Below, one piece after another: positions 33,177 through 42,089 of a stretch of 64,000 nucleotides of DNA. The first letter of the stretch is position 1; each line of letters starts with the position of its first letter. The stretch covers positions 6,692 through 70,691 of the forward strand of contig JBKQWE010000064.1 of the NCBI GenBank assembly GCA_052139675.1, in the 5' to 3' direction. The notes beneath the pieces are model-generated. The model was not told the DNA's origin and made no database searches. It saw nothing but the letters and a program-made list of their open reading frames with translations. Made by a program: the position numbers and the translations under genes. Source of the stretch: JBEKCB01 sp052139675 (GTDB lineage Bacteria > Planctomycetota > Brocadiia > CAIUPP01).

Positions 33177-34352
33177 ATGATCCCGAAACCGCTCGACCAA
33201 GTGACAACTGCTGACCTGGAATTGCTCGTGCAAAACGCCGTACGTGAGGATAAGCAGATGGAGTTCAAAAGTGTGCTGCCAGGAGGCGGCGACGAGGACA
33301 AGAAGGAATTCCTTGCTGACGTTTCCTCTTTCGCCAATGCATCTGGCGGCGATCTTGTTTACGGAATCGAGGAAAAGGAAGGCGAAGCAAAGTGTATATG
33401 CGGGCTCAGTGATCGTGACCTTGATGCTGAAGTCCTACGACTGGAAAACATGCTGCGCGATGGACTAGCCCCGAGAATATTTGGTATCCACATGCGAGTA
33501 ATCCCAGGATTGACCCAAGGGCCTGTTCTGATTATGCGTATACAGCGCAGTTGGGCAGGGCCTCATATGGTGACGTTCAAAGGAAGTTCACGATTCTTCA
33601 CGCGGGATAATGGCGGCAAGCACATGATGGACGTTGGTGAGATTCGGATTTCGTTTGGTGCTTCCGCATCTTTAAGTGAAAGCATTCGAAGCTTTCGCGC
33701 AGAGCGTCTTGGCCGCTTGCTTGGACAAGAAGCGCCATTCATGATGCGCGACCGCCCTACGATTGTGTTACACATGGTGCCGCTCGGTGCTTTCCATGCC
33801 GGCACCAACATTGACCTATCCATTCTGAACGGCGGCGCTATTCAACTTCCTCCACTTCGCTCCCAACGATGGAGCTCCAGGTACAACTTTGACGGTTTTA
33901 TCACCTTTAGTCAGGACGTTGAATCAGGCGAAGTACGCTCGTATTTGCAGGTCTTCAGGACTGGTGCACTTGAGGCAGTGACTTCCCGCCTTGCGCTAGA
34001 GGAAGAGAAGCGCATTCCCAGTGAGGTGTTTGAGAAGACCATAATCGAAAGTCTCGGCAAGTATGCCAAGGCATTGGAGTCCATTAGTGTCGAGCCCCCA
34101 CTGGTCATAATGATGAGCTTGCTTCGGACAAAAGGACTGAGTATGATCACCTCCGGCCTTTACGACGCGCCAGGCCCCCAGGGCATCGAGAAGGATACGC
34201 TTGTCCTTCCAGAAGTGGTTTGGGAAGCACCATCTTCGGTCTCTCCAAGTCTGCTTATGCGCCCGGTCTTCGATGCAATATGGCAGGCTGCTGGCTGGCC
34301 AAGAAGCATAAACTACGACGGCAAGGGCAAATGGGTCGGGCAACGGAGATAG
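33177..34352 (+). CDS. Schlafen/AlbA_2-domain protein
   Basis: 391 residues from ATG 33177, with GGAGG about ten bases upstream. The N-terminal AlbA_2 domain shows VREDKQMEFKSVLPGGGDEDKKEFLADVSSFANASGGDLVYGIEE, the typical E-x-K...SFANxxGGxLxxGI pattern. The C-terminal ~180 residues match no family I recognise (LSILNGGAIQLPP, YNFDGFITFSQDVE). GC content and codon use look lower than in the neighbours, which suggests recent transfer. AlbA_2 proteins often sit in defence or mobile regions; no partner is adjacent. Confidence 0.82.
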   Translation: MIPKPLDQVTTADLELLVQNAVREDKQMEFKSVLPGGGDEDKKEFLADVSSFANASGGDLVYGIEEKEGEAKCICGLSDRDLDAEVLRLENMLRDGLAPRIFGIHMRVIPGLTQGPVLIMRIQRSWAGPHMVTFKGSSRFFTRDNGGKHMMDVGEIRISFGASASLSESIRSFRAERLGRLLGQEAPFMMRDRPTIVLHMVPLGAFHAGTNIDLSILNGGAIQLPPLRSQRWSSRYNFDGFITFSQDVESGEVRSYLQVFRTGALEAVTSRLALEEEKRIPSEVFEKTIIESLGKYAKALESISVEPPLVIMMSLLRTKGLSMITSGLYDAPGPQGIEKDTLVLPEVVWEAPSSVSPSLLMRPVFDAIWQAAGWPRSINYDGKGKWVGQRR

Positions 34353-34506
34353 TGTGGTATGAGCGCCTCGCAGCATTTGCCGACGCCATGCCTGGCCTGA
34401 TTCCTGGACGCAATACATCATTATTCACAAGTGATGGCTGAGCATCCAGGACTCAAACCTGCGGGCAAACTGGGGGCACATTGCCAGTTGCTTTGCTGCT
34501 TTTCGA

Positions 34507-34941
34507 GTGCGTTTCGGACAGCCGCCTCATAGGGCCTTCCATTGTCGCCTTCCGACGGCGATAGAGGCGTCGGCCGTCCTTCGAGCCGACGGCATTGTAC
34601 GCTTGCAGTGGCTCTCTTTGAAATGGTCTTGCGGCAGTTCTGGAAAACCATTCACCCAGGCGCGCTCCTCGCGCTTGATGGGAAAGATCAGTCTGTGTGG
34701 TTCGGTTAGTGACCTATGTGGCCAGGCACAACTGAGACTCTCAGCGGCGCAACAACTGGTGCCTGTCCCCGGCTTTCCCTGGCCAAGAGACGCGCCGCGC
34801 GACCACAAGTGTAAGCCGCCCTGCATGATGTTCGAGTGGCTGGGCTGCGATAACAATTGCCGGACGAAGGGATGCGAGATTCTTGAGAAGATTTCGGTGG
34901 ACGACGTCCTGAGAGCTATTTCGGCGGAGGCGCGCCAATGA
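34507..34941 (+). CDS. Doubtful cysteine-rich ORF
   Basis: A 144-codon frame with a Cys-rich tail (KCKPPCMMFEWLGCDNNCRTKGCEILEKIS) that reads like a folded zinc or disulphide segment ending in a normal-looking helix (VDDVLRAISAEARQ). The N-terminal part looks random. A shorter version would start at ATG 34678. No good ribosome site is seen. It ends two bases before the end of the convergent exported-protein gene. It may be the 3' remnant of a gene, with the 34353-34506 stretch holding nothing recognisable. Confidence 0.3.
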   Translation: MRFGQPPHRAFHCRLPTAIEASAVLRADGIVRLQWLSLKWSCGSSGKPFTQARSSRLMGKISLCGSVSDLCGQAQLRLSAAQQLVPVPGFPWPRDAPRDHKCKPPCMMFEWLGCDNNCRTKGCEILEKISVDDVLRAISAEARQ

Positions 34942-34943
34942 CG

Positions 34944-35483
34944 CTATTGGGAGCCGTTCGGGGCGCGATCCATCCTCGGGACGAACACAACGAACTGAGA
35001 GACGCGGTCGCTGGCGTCAAACCAGAACAGGACGCCCGTGCTGCCATAGACGAGCTTGGCGGTCCCGGGCATCCGGTAGAGTACCTTCGAACGCAGATCA
35101 CGGGATTGGCTCCCTGGCGCGACGGAGCGCGTCTCGATTATCGGGCCGTAGGCGAGTTGCACGTCCGCCAGAGAATTGCCGATTCCGATGCCGGTGGAGA
35201 GCTTGCCTCTGCCGGCAAAGGCCGCGTTGAATCGCACCTCCGTTACACCGTCGCCCGCATCCGGTCCGAAAAGAAAATCAATGCCGCGGCGCGAGCGGTA
35301 GGAATACCAGTTCGTCTCGCTCACCTCGGGGACGCCGAAGGTCTGAGCAATCTGCTGCCGGGTTTTTCCAACGACGGCATCGCCCCAACCGATGCCTTCC
35401 CGGACCGCGTCATCGGTCTTCGCCCACGCCAAGGAGACCGTTCCGGCGATCAGCACGGCCGCAAAAAGCGTGTTTATCCTCAT
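34944..35483 (-). CDS. Small exported protein, possible BamE/SmpA-like repeats
   Basis: A 179-residue protein with a signal peptide (RINTLFAAVLIAGTVSLAWA) after ATG 35483; AGGAGGG lies seven bases upstream. Two similar halves are visible: VGKTRQQIAQTFGVPEV...YSYRSRRGIDFLFG, and GIGNSLADVQLAYGPII...KLVYGSTGVLFWFD. These resemble the helix-helix-strand pattern of SmpA/OmlA folds, in which G-x-S/T-x-x-x-V/I...LG/YG precedes paired strands. The assignment is tentative. It is probably periplasmic. Confidence 0.6.
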   Translation of the reverse strand: MRINTLFAAVLIAGTVSLAWAKTDDAVREGIGWGDAVVGKTRQQIAQTFGVPEVSETNWYSYRSRRGIDFLFGPDAGDGVTEVRFNAAFAGRGKLSTGIGIGNSLADVQLAYGPIIETRSVAPGSQSRDLRSKVLYRMPGTAKLVYGSTGVLFWFDASDRVSQFVVFVPRMDRAPNGSQ

Positions 35484-36009
35484 CGCCAAGCCCTCCTCAG
35501 AATGGAAATTGCCGCACTGACCGGAACTATATCATCGGGTGTTCGATCCGGCAAGGAGAAAATCACGTAAGGGACCATCTGGTCCCCTGCCCAAATCCGT
35601 CCGGCATGCGATTTGCGAAGGCGCTCAACCCCTCCCATTTTCACCTCCACTTTCTCTCGCGCACGCCCCGTCTCCATTTGCGCCGGTACGGCATTTCGGG
35701 GAGTTGCCTGTCAAAAGGTGCGTAAGCCGATATTCTGCGGCAGGACACGCTCGCGCGCGCCCCGCACGCGATTGGGTTCGTTTTTTCAGATGGGTTTGTC
35801 GAGCCAGACGCCCCTTCAGCGTCCTGCGGGCGACCGCGTCAATAAAGCGGCCATGTGATGGGCATGCGTGGGCTATCCGACATCATTCCGGCCCGTCACA
35901 GCCCCATTGCGACGGCATGAGAGCGGCATGAAAGCGGTATGGGTATCAGGAGAAGTATGATTGTTCCACGTGGAACAATTTAGAAAACATCTTATCGTCC
36001 CACTTCCGA
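35484..36009. other. Gene-free stretch holding a parS-like site
   Basis: No credible gene on either strand, though several frames stay open through GC bias. The only clear feature is the perfect palindrome at 35960-35979, described separately. Confidence 0.6.
35960..35979. promoter_or_regulatory. parS: parS-like ParB-binding site
   Basis: The perfect 20-base palindrome ATTGTTCCACGTGGAACAAT contains TGTTCCACGTGGAACA (35962-35977). This is the form of chromosomal parS reported in pseudomonads and one base from the general TGTTNCACGTGAAACA consensus. It lies in a gene-free stretch, as parS sites often do, and suggests the segment is in the origin-proximal part of the chromosome. Confidence 0.75.
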
Positions 36010-36846
36010 TCACTGCGCGCTGACCGCGTCCACCACCGCGATCCACTGGCCCGCAGGCGACCGCTGCGCGTCCACGTGGTGCATTCCCTCGGAGTTCCAG
36101 CCGCTTCCCGAGGCTGTGACCACGGGCGCCTCCAGCACCTCCTCCGCGTACGTCGTGGCGCTGATATCGGTGATCCGGCACGCGCGCACGGCTCGCCCGT
36201 AAGTCGGGTAACAGTCCTGCCCCAACCGGTAGAGAGTCCCGTCGAGCACGAAGGGCCGTCCGGCGGGCCGGGCGCTCCGCAAATCCTTCTTCACGATCGG
36301 GCTCAGCGGGTGCAGCTTCCAGGGCCCTTTGAAATCGGGAGCGGAGAACAGCCGCAGTGTGTCGTCTCCGGCCAGCGACGTGAACAGCCACCACAGGCCC
36401 TTGTGGTGCGCCAGCGTCGGGCTTCTGAACGGCACGTCGCCCTCTAAAAGGCTTCCCACGCACTTCCACTCGTCCGGAAACGCCGTCGCCTGGTACATCC
36501 GGAGCGACGTCTCCGTGTGCGCTTCTGGAATCAAGTAGTACTCGTTGCGCCATTCGAAGACGAATGGGTACGATTGCACGAATGGCTCGCGGATGACGGT
36601 CCGCCGGAATTTCCACTTCACGCCGTCGCTGCTTTCCGCCAGAGCGATGCCGCCCTTGTCGGATTTCAGGTCCTTGGCCGTGAAGAACACGTAGTACCGC
36701 TTATCCTTGATCACCATGAAGGGGTGTGCGACCGCATCCACCTTCATATCCGTGACATCCGCAGGCGTCAGCACCGGGTTGGCCGCTTTCGGGGCCGGCC
36801 GCAACGCGAGCGGGGATTCTCCAGCGTAGATGCCGATGGCCCACAT
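36010..36846 (-). CDS. GINT1_N-like five-bladed propeller (GH43/62-like) protein
   Basis: A 278-residue protein opening WAIGIYAGESPLALRP, then NPVLTPADVTD, HPFMVIKDKRYYVFFTAKDL, GIALAESSDGVKW, VQSYPFVFEWRNEYYLIPEAH, LRMYQATAFPDEW, WWLFTSLAGDD and a final GMHHVDAQ. This is the glucosamine-inositolphosphoceramide transferase 1 N-terminal type propeller, related to GH43 folds. No signal peptide is seen, so it is likely cytosolic. In bacteria the domain often accompanies glycan synthesis. A link to the ceramide-type genes of this window is only suggestive. Confidence 0.72.
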   Translation of the reverse strand: MWAIGIYAGESPLALRPAPKAANPVLTPADVTDMKVDAVAHPFMVIKDKRYYVFFTAKDLKSDKGGIALAESSDGVKWKFRRTVIREPFVQSYPFVFEWRNEYYLIPEAHTETSLRMYQATAFPDEWKCVGSLLEGDVPFRSPTLAHHKGLWWLFTSLAGDDTLRLFSAPDFKGPWKLHPLSPIVKKDLRSARPAGRPFVLDGTLYRLGQDCYPTYGRAVRACRITDISATTYAEEVLEAPVVTASGSGWNSEGMHHVDAQRSPAGQWIAVVDAVSAQ

Positions 36847-36876
36847 ATCCGTGATTCCTTATAATCAGGAAAACCG

Positions 36877-37356
36877 TCATTTGTCGCCCAGTTCCGCCTT
36901 TTTCTTCGCGATCATGTCCTGCAGCTCACCCATGTGCTCCTGGACCCGCTGCTGGCCGATGGCGCCCCCTTTGGTCATCAGCGCGGGAAGGCGCAGGGCC
37001 AATTTCTGGCCGGTGGGCGTCTTGTAGAAGGCGGTGATATCCATGAGTTCCACGGTTGTGAACTCGTCCATATAAACTTTGGCCATTCCGTCCTTGATGC
37101 CGTCCCAGCCCATGTACTTGCGAAGAAAATCCTGCATCACCGAGCGGTAGGGCGCAAGCTCCGGGTTCGTCTTTATTTGCATTTCCACCGAAGCATCTAT
37201 GACTTGCGCGCACGTCTTGTCCATTTGCATCGTCTGGAGCAGTTCCATCGCGGCAGCGAGATGCTCCTTGGCCTTGGATTCCTCCTCGGCGAATACCGGC
37301 TTGCTGCCCGCCCCCAACAGGCACGCCAGCAAGAGGGTCGTCAGTGCGTAACGCAT
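36877..37356 (-). CDS. DUF2059 exported protein
   Basis: A 159-residue protein with a signal peptide (MRYALTTLLLACLLGAGSKPVFA). A helical domain follows with KEHLAAAMELLQTMQMDKTCAQVI and YMDEFTTVELMDITAFYKTPTGQKLALRLPAL, the DUF2059 pattern. AAGGAGACC lies upstream of ATG 37356. It lies 30 bases upstream of the propeller gene in the same direction, so they may be co-transcribed. Function is unknown; related periplasmic proteins are seen near envelope genes. Confidence 0.82.
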   Translation of the reverse strand: MRYALTTLLLACLLGAGSKPVFAEEESKAKEHLAAAMELLQTMQMDKTCAQVIDASVEMQIKTNPELAPYRSVMQDFLRKYMGWDGIKDGMAKVYMDEFTTVELMDITAFYKTPTGQKLALRLPALMTKGGAIGQQRVQEHMGELQDMIAKKKAELGDK

Positions 37357-37635
37357 GCGAGGTCTCCTTACCGGGATTTTCCAGGTGGCTGCACTCTACA
37401 CGACCTGCCGCAGGCAGGCCATCCACATGGCGGGCAGCCATCAAACGTCGAATTGTGACCGTTGGGCTGCCGCTTGTCAATTCAATTACAGTGACAAAGC
37501 TGAGGTCATGCGCGCATTCCGGACGAAGCTTGACACGCCGTCGCGCGGGCGGATAATAGTAAGAGGCGCAGGGGCGCAGCGGAGCGATTGGGATCGCCGC
37601 CGCCACGGGCAAATCCGAACTCGGGAGGAGCCGCC

Positions 37636-38295
37636 ATGAAATTCCATCTGTTTTCCGCGTGGGCGCTTGCGGCGGGCGTCGTTCTGGGCGCGATCGCGCT
37701 CGCCGACGACGCCAAACCCGCGATGACCTTCGACGAACTGTGGGCAAATTACAGCCAGACGGCTTACCGCGAGTTGATCGGCAAGGTGGACAAGATGACG
37801 CGCGAGGAACTCGAAGCGGCGACCACCCAGATCGCCGCGCGCATCCTGGCGCCTCACAAAGACATCCTGCACGCGGAGGCGGCCCGGCAGATCGCCGCTC
37901 TTCCCTCGTTCAACCTCGGCGACCTGTTGAACTGGGAGTCGGTGCTGAGCGCCGACCAGGACGTGGTGACGCCGCTCCAGAACAAGATGAACGCTGCGCC
38001 GGGCGCCGCGAAGATCCGCGGCTTCTGGAACCCCGTCTACACGATCCGCCTGGTCCATTCCAGCGCGTGCCAGTTGAACAACCTGGGCATGGGCCCGGTC
38101 GCCCTCGTAGCCGCCGTCGGCGCGCCCGTACGCGCCATCAGCCGCGACCCGGACAAGCCGGCCCTCGCGATGCTCCTCGGCGATGAAGTCTTCGTGGCGC
38201 ACTTCGAGTACATCAGCGAGGGCTACTACGAAGTGCGGCAGGTCGAATGGCTCAGGCCCAGAACCGTGAAGCCGCCGGAAGCGCAGCCCGAATAG
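37636..38295 (+). CDS. Exported protein of unknown function
   Basis: 219 residues from ATG 37636, with GGGAGGAG upstream. A signal peptide (KFHLFSAWALAAGVVLGAIALA) is followed by an alpha-helical region (FDELWANYSQTAYRELIGKVDKM) and a mixed region ending LLGDEVFVAHFEYISEGYYEVRQVEWLRP. I do not recognise the family. It stands alone between the DUF2059 gene (divergent) and a DUF481 gene. Confidence 0.75.
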   Translation: MKFHLFSAWALAAGVVLGAIALADDAKPAMTFDELWANYSQTAYRELIGKVDKMTREELEAATTQIAARILAPHKDILHAEAARQIAALPSFNLGDLLNWESVLSADQDVVTPLQNKMNAAPGAAKIRGFWNPVYTIRLVHSSACQLNNLGMGPVALVAAVGAPVRAISRDPDKPALAMLLGDEVFVAHFEYISEGYYEVRQVEWLRPRTVKPPEAQPE

Positions 38296-38395
38296 CCTGC
38301 GGAGCGCAGAATGTCCGTGCTCTTCTCGCCATAATTCCCCGGTCGCCTCTCAGCACGCCGCGCCCGTCATTCGCCATCCGCCGGCCGGATTCCGC

Positions 38396-38423
38396 TTGAC
38401 TGCCGCCGGGAAAGCGGTAGAAT
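38396..38423 (+). promoter_or_regulatory. Sigma-70-like promoter for the DUF481 gene
   Basis: TTGACT (38396-38401), a 16-base spacer and TAGAAT (38418-38423), about 110 bases before the start at 38534. The -10 hexamer is identical to those at 31872 and 44745. Confidence 0.6.
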
Positions 38424-38533
38424 TTCCAAGGCCGGCTCGCAGGGCGTCAGAGCCGGCCATGGTCGGCGGGCACAATCGGCGGGGCGTCCTTCCCTGGACT
38501 GGCTTCGACGGCGACATCTTTGGAGGGAACACG

Positions 38534-39556
38534 ATGCGGTCCATAATCATCGCGCTCGGCGTCCTGGCGGTCTGCGCCTCCGTCGCTACCGCCGACGTAG
38601 TGGTCCTCAAGAACGGCGACCGGGTGACGGGGATCATCGAGTCGCTCGCCGACGGCAAGCTCCACATCAAGACCGATGCGATGGCCGAAGTCACCATAGA
38701 CATGGCCAAAGTGATGACCTTCTCCACCGATGAGCCGATCGTGCTGGTGTTCAAGGACGGCACCGTCGTTCATCAGAAAGTCGCCGCCGCGGGAGACGGC
38801 ATGGTCGCGGTGCAGGCCGGCGGCCTCCTCGCGCCGCAGGACCTGGCGCTGGCCGACCTGGCCGCCGCGAACCCGCCGGAGGCCAAGGTCAAATGGACCG
38901 GGCACCTGACCTTCGGCGCGACCAAGACCACCGGCAATTCCCGCTCGACCACCGCCAGCGGCGACGCCAGCCTGGAGCGGCGCACCGAGGACGACCGCAT
39001 CACCGTGAACGGCTATTACCTGTTTGCGCAATCCGAGGACCCCAGCACCAATATCGAGACCACCACCACGGACAAATGGTTCATCGAGGTCGCGTACGAC
39101 TACTTCGTCTCCAAGAAGCTCTTCGTGCTCGCGGATGTCAACTACATGAAGAACCGCATCGCGAACCTCGACGGCCGCGCGATCGGCACGCTGGGCATGG
39201 GCTATCAGTGGGTCGAATCGAAACCGATGAACTTCAACACCAATCTCAGCTTCGGCGGCATGCACGAGTCGTATACCCATCCGGACCGGAACGACGACAC
39301 CATCGTCGGGCAGATCGGCTGGCACTTCGACCGGGCGCTGACCGACACGCTGACCTTCCTGCACGATTTCCGCCTCAACCCCGACCTGGAGAAACCCAGG
39401 AACGAGGTTCTCGAGACGAGCGTGGAGCTGCGCGCGGCCCTGTATAAGGCGATCTTCGCCAGCTTCAAGGTGCTCATAGATTACGACTCGCAGCCCGCCG
39501 CCGGGCAGGAGCGCACGGACACCGCGTACATCCTCGGCGTGGGCATCAACTTCTGA
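38534..39556 (+). CDS. DUF481 (YdiY-like) outer-membrane protein
   Basis: 340 residues from ATG 38534 with GGAGGG upstream. The signal peptide is RSIIIALGVLAVCASVATA. A small SH3-like domain follows (VVLKNGDRVTGIIESLADGKLHIKTDAM). A beta-barrel from about residue 120 (WTGHLTFGATKTTGNSRSTTASGDASLERRTEDDRITVNG) has alternating strands and ends in the aromatic F expected of an outer-membrane barrel (GVGINF). This matches the DUF481 family. The genome should therefore encode a diderm envelope. Confidence 0.85.
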   Translation: MRSIIIALGVLAVCASVATADVVVLKNGDRVTGIIESLADGKLHIKTDAMAEVTIDMAKVMTFSTDEPIVLVFKDGTVVHQKVAAAGDGMVAVQAGGLLAPQDLALADLAAANPPEAKVKWTGHLTFGATKTTGNSRSTTASGDASLERRTEDDRITVNGYYLFAQSEDPSTNIETTTTDKWFIEVAYDYFVSKKLFVLADVNYMKNRIANLDGRAIGTLGMGYQWVESKPMNFNTNLSFGGMHESYTHPDRNDDTIVGQIGWHFDRALTDTLTFLHDFRLNPDLEKPRNEVLETSVELRAALYKAIFASFKVLIDYDSQPAAGQERTDTAYILGVGINF

Positions 39557-39606
39557 GCCGCGCATCCGGCGGGAACCGGCCCTTTGCCGGCCGCGAGGAG
39601 GCAGCC

Positions 39607-41901
39607 ATGAACTTATCGGATTCCGCCGCGCCGCGCGCCCCGCATCGCTGGAAATTCTTCCGCGCCGGCGGCGTGGACCAGGTGACGCTCGATAAGAACT
39701 CGGACCTGGCCGCGCTCAAGGACCTCGACCAGAAACTCTGGGTGGCGCTGAGCTGCCCCACACACGATCTCGAGTTCGATTCGAAGACGCTCGACCTGCT
39801 GGACACCGATCACGACGGCCACGTCCGCGCGCCGGAGATCATCGCCGCGGTCAACTGGATCGTCGAAGTCCTTGAGGACCCGGTCGAGATCCTCCAGGGC
39901 TCCGAGACGCTGCCCTTGTCCTCCATCCGCGCCGCTTCGCCCGAGGGAGCGCAACTGCTCGCCGCGGCCCAGCAGGTGCTCGCCAGCCTCGGCAAGCCCG
40001 ACGCCACCGCGATCAGCCTCGCCGACACCACCGACACGGCCGCGATCTTCGCCAAGACGAAGTTCAACGGCGACGGCGTCATCCCGCCCGATTCGGTGGA
40101 CGACGCCGCAGCCCGCGCCGTCATCGCCGACATCATCGCCTGCGTCGGCGGCGAGATGGACCGCAGCGGCGTGCCCGGCGTCACGCAGGCCCGGCTCGAC
40201 CAGTTCTCCGCCGAGCTCCAGGCCTTCTCCGACTGGCGCAGGAAAGCCGAAGACGACCCCGCGACGATCCTGCCGCTGGGCGACGCGACCGCGGAGGCGT
40301 ATGAGGCGGTCAAGTCGGTCCGGTCGAAGGTGGACGACTACTTCGCGCGCTGCCGGCTGGCCGCGTTCGACAGCCGCGCCGCCGCCGCGCTCAACCGCGC
40401 CGAGTCGGAGTATCAGGCGATCGCCGCCAGGGAGCTTTCGCCGTCGGGCGGCGAAATGAGCGGATTCCCGCTCTCGCGGATTGATCCGGACCGTCCGCTG
40501 CCGCTCCTCGCGGGCGTCAACCCGGCCTGGGCGTCCGCGCTCGTCAAGCTCTATCGCCATGTCGTCGTCCCGCTGATCGCGCCCGCCACCCCGCGCCTGA
40601 CGCCCGACGACTGGGCCAAGATCAACGAGAAGTTCGTCCCCTACGAGGCGTGGCTCGCCGCGCGCGCCGGCGCCCCGGTCGAGAAACTGGGCCTCGCGCG
40701 CGTCCGCGAAATTCTCGCCGGCGATTCCCGCGCCCTCCTGGCCGACGCCATCGCCAGGGACAAATCGCTCGAAGCCACCATGAACGAGATCGTCGTCGTA
40801 GACCGCCTGGTCCGTTACCACCGCGACCTGATCGTGCTCCTGCGCAACTTCGTCTCCTTCCGCGATTTCTACAGCGGCCGCCGCAAGGCCATCTTCCAGG
40901 TCGGCACGCTTTATCTCGACGGCCGCAGTTGCGACCTCTGCGTGCGCGTTGATGACCCCGCCAAGCACGCCGCGCTCGCCGGCCTGAGCGAGACCTACCT
41001 GGCCTATTGCGAGTGCACCCGCAAGGACGTCCCCGAGAAGCTCCAGATCGCGGCGGCCTTCACCGGCGGCGATTCCGACAACCTCATGGTCGGGCGCAAC
41101 GGCATTTTCTACGACCGCCAGGGCCGGGACTGGGACGCGACGATTACGAAGATCATCGAGAAGCCGATCAGCATCTGGCAGGCAATCCTCTCGCCCTACA
41201 AACGGATCGGCCGGCTGATCGGCGATCAGATTCAGAAGGCCGCCGCGGCGCGAGAGCAGGCCGCCCAGCAGCAGGCCGCGGCCGCCGCCGCACAGCCTGG
41301 CGCGCCCGCAGCCGCTGCGCCGGCGAAGCCACCGGTTGACGTTGGCCGAATGGTGGGCATCCTCGCCGCCGTCGGCATAGCCTTGAGTGGCATCAGCACC
41401 CTCGTTATGGGGATCCTGATGGCATTCTTCAATCTTAAGTGGTGGGAGATGCCGCTGGCGATGCTGGGCATCCTGACGGTGATCTCCGGAGCGTCAATGA
41501 TCCTCGCCGCGCTGCAGTTGCGCAAGCGCAACCTCGGGCCGATCCTCGACGCGAACGGCTGGGCCGTCAACGGCCGCGTCAAGATCAACATCCCGTTCGG
41601 CGCGGCGCTCACGAAGACCGCCCGCCTGCCGAAGGGCTCCATCCGCATGCTCAAGGACCCGTACGCCGCCGCGTCGAAGACGACGAAAATCGCCCTGTGG
41701 GTCATGATCCTGGCGCTAGTCGCCGCGGCCGTCACGAGCTATATCCTGTGGACAAACGGGACAATAAATCGCTGGTTCCACCGCCCCGAACCCCAGCACA
41801 AAGCCGCGCCCGCCGGCGCGCCGCCTGCGCCCACCGCTCCATCGCTCGCTCCCACGGAGCATCAAGCCGCACCGCGCCCGGTATCAACTGCCGGGGCTTG
41901 A
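39607..41901 (+). CDS. Large membrane protein with an EF-hand-like motif
   Basis: 764 residues from ATG 39607 with GAGGAGG upstream, following the DUF481 gene by 50 bases. Near residue 60 the motif DLLDTDHDGHVRAPEI has the D-x-D-x-D-G-x-V-x3-E spacing of a calcium-binding EF-hand. The middle is soluble and helical (DRLVRYHRDLIVLLRNFVSFRDFYSGRRKAIFQVGTLYLDGRSC). An Ala/Gln-rich linker precedes three C-terminal membrane segments, and the extreme tail is Pro/Ala-rich. I do not recognise the family. The short gap suggests one operon with DUF481. Confidence 0.75.
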   Translation: MNLSDSAAPRAPHRWKFFRAGGVDQVTLDKNSDLAALKDLDQKLWVALSCPTHDLEFDSKTLDLLDTDHDGHVRAPEIIAAVNWIVEVLEDPVEILQGSETLPLSSIRAASPEGAQLLAAAQQVLASLGKPDATAISLADTTDTAAIFAKTKFNGDGVIPPDSVDDAAARAVIADIIACVGGEMDRSGVPGVTQARLDQFSAELQAFSDWRRKAEDDPATILPLGDATAEAYEAVKSVRSKVDDYFARCRLAAFDSRAAAALNRAESEYQAIAARELSPSGGEMSGFPLSRIDPDRPLPLLAGVNPAWASALVKLYRHVVVPLIAPATPRLTPDDWAKINEKFVPYEAWLAARAGAPVEKLGLARVREILAGDSRALLADAIARDKSLEATMNEIVVVDRLVRYHRDLIVLLRNFVSFRDFYSGRRKAIFQVGTLYLDGRSCDLCVRVDDPAKHAALAGLSETYLAYCECTRKDVPEKLQIAAAFTGGDSDNLMVGRNGIFYDRQGRDWDATITKIIEKPISIWQAILSPYKRIGRLIGDQIQKAAAAREQAAQQQAAAAAAQPGAPAAAAPAKPPVDVGRMVGILAAVGIALSGISTLVMGILMAFFNLKWWEMPLAMLGILTVISGASMILAALQLRKRNLGPILDANGWAVNGRVKINIPFGAALTKTARLPKGSIRMLKDPYAAASKTTKIALWVMILALVAAAVTSYILWTNGTINRWFHRPEPQHKAAPAGAPPAPTAPSLAPTEHQAAPRPVSTAGA

Positions 41902-41968
41902 TGGCGTCGGGAGTGAGTCGGCGCCCTCTGCATTTCAGCAACGAACGCCGCAGGCAAGCGTGCTCGGC

Positions 41969-42070
41969 CTCGTTGTCTTCTTCGTCCTCGTCCTCGTCGT
42001 CGTCCTCGTCCTCGAACCGCCGTTTTGAACGACCGAGGACGAGAACGAGATCGAGGACGAGGACGAGGCG
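41969..42070. repeat. Inverted word-repeat element (TCCTCG/CGAGGA)
   Basis: The left arm (about 41969-42016) repeats TCGTCCTCGTCC-like words. The right arm (about 42031-42069) repeats CGAGGACGAG-like words. It lies between two convergent genes, where it could act as a bidirectional hairpin. Confidence 0.85.
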
Positions 42071-42089
42071 TTGTCGCCGCTGGCGGGTA

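Noticed and set aside
36840..37500. Possible link of the DUF2059 and propeller genes to the ceramide-type cluster 30 kb away
   Set aside because: Distance and lack of shared regulatory sites make a functional link speculative; only the family name connects them.
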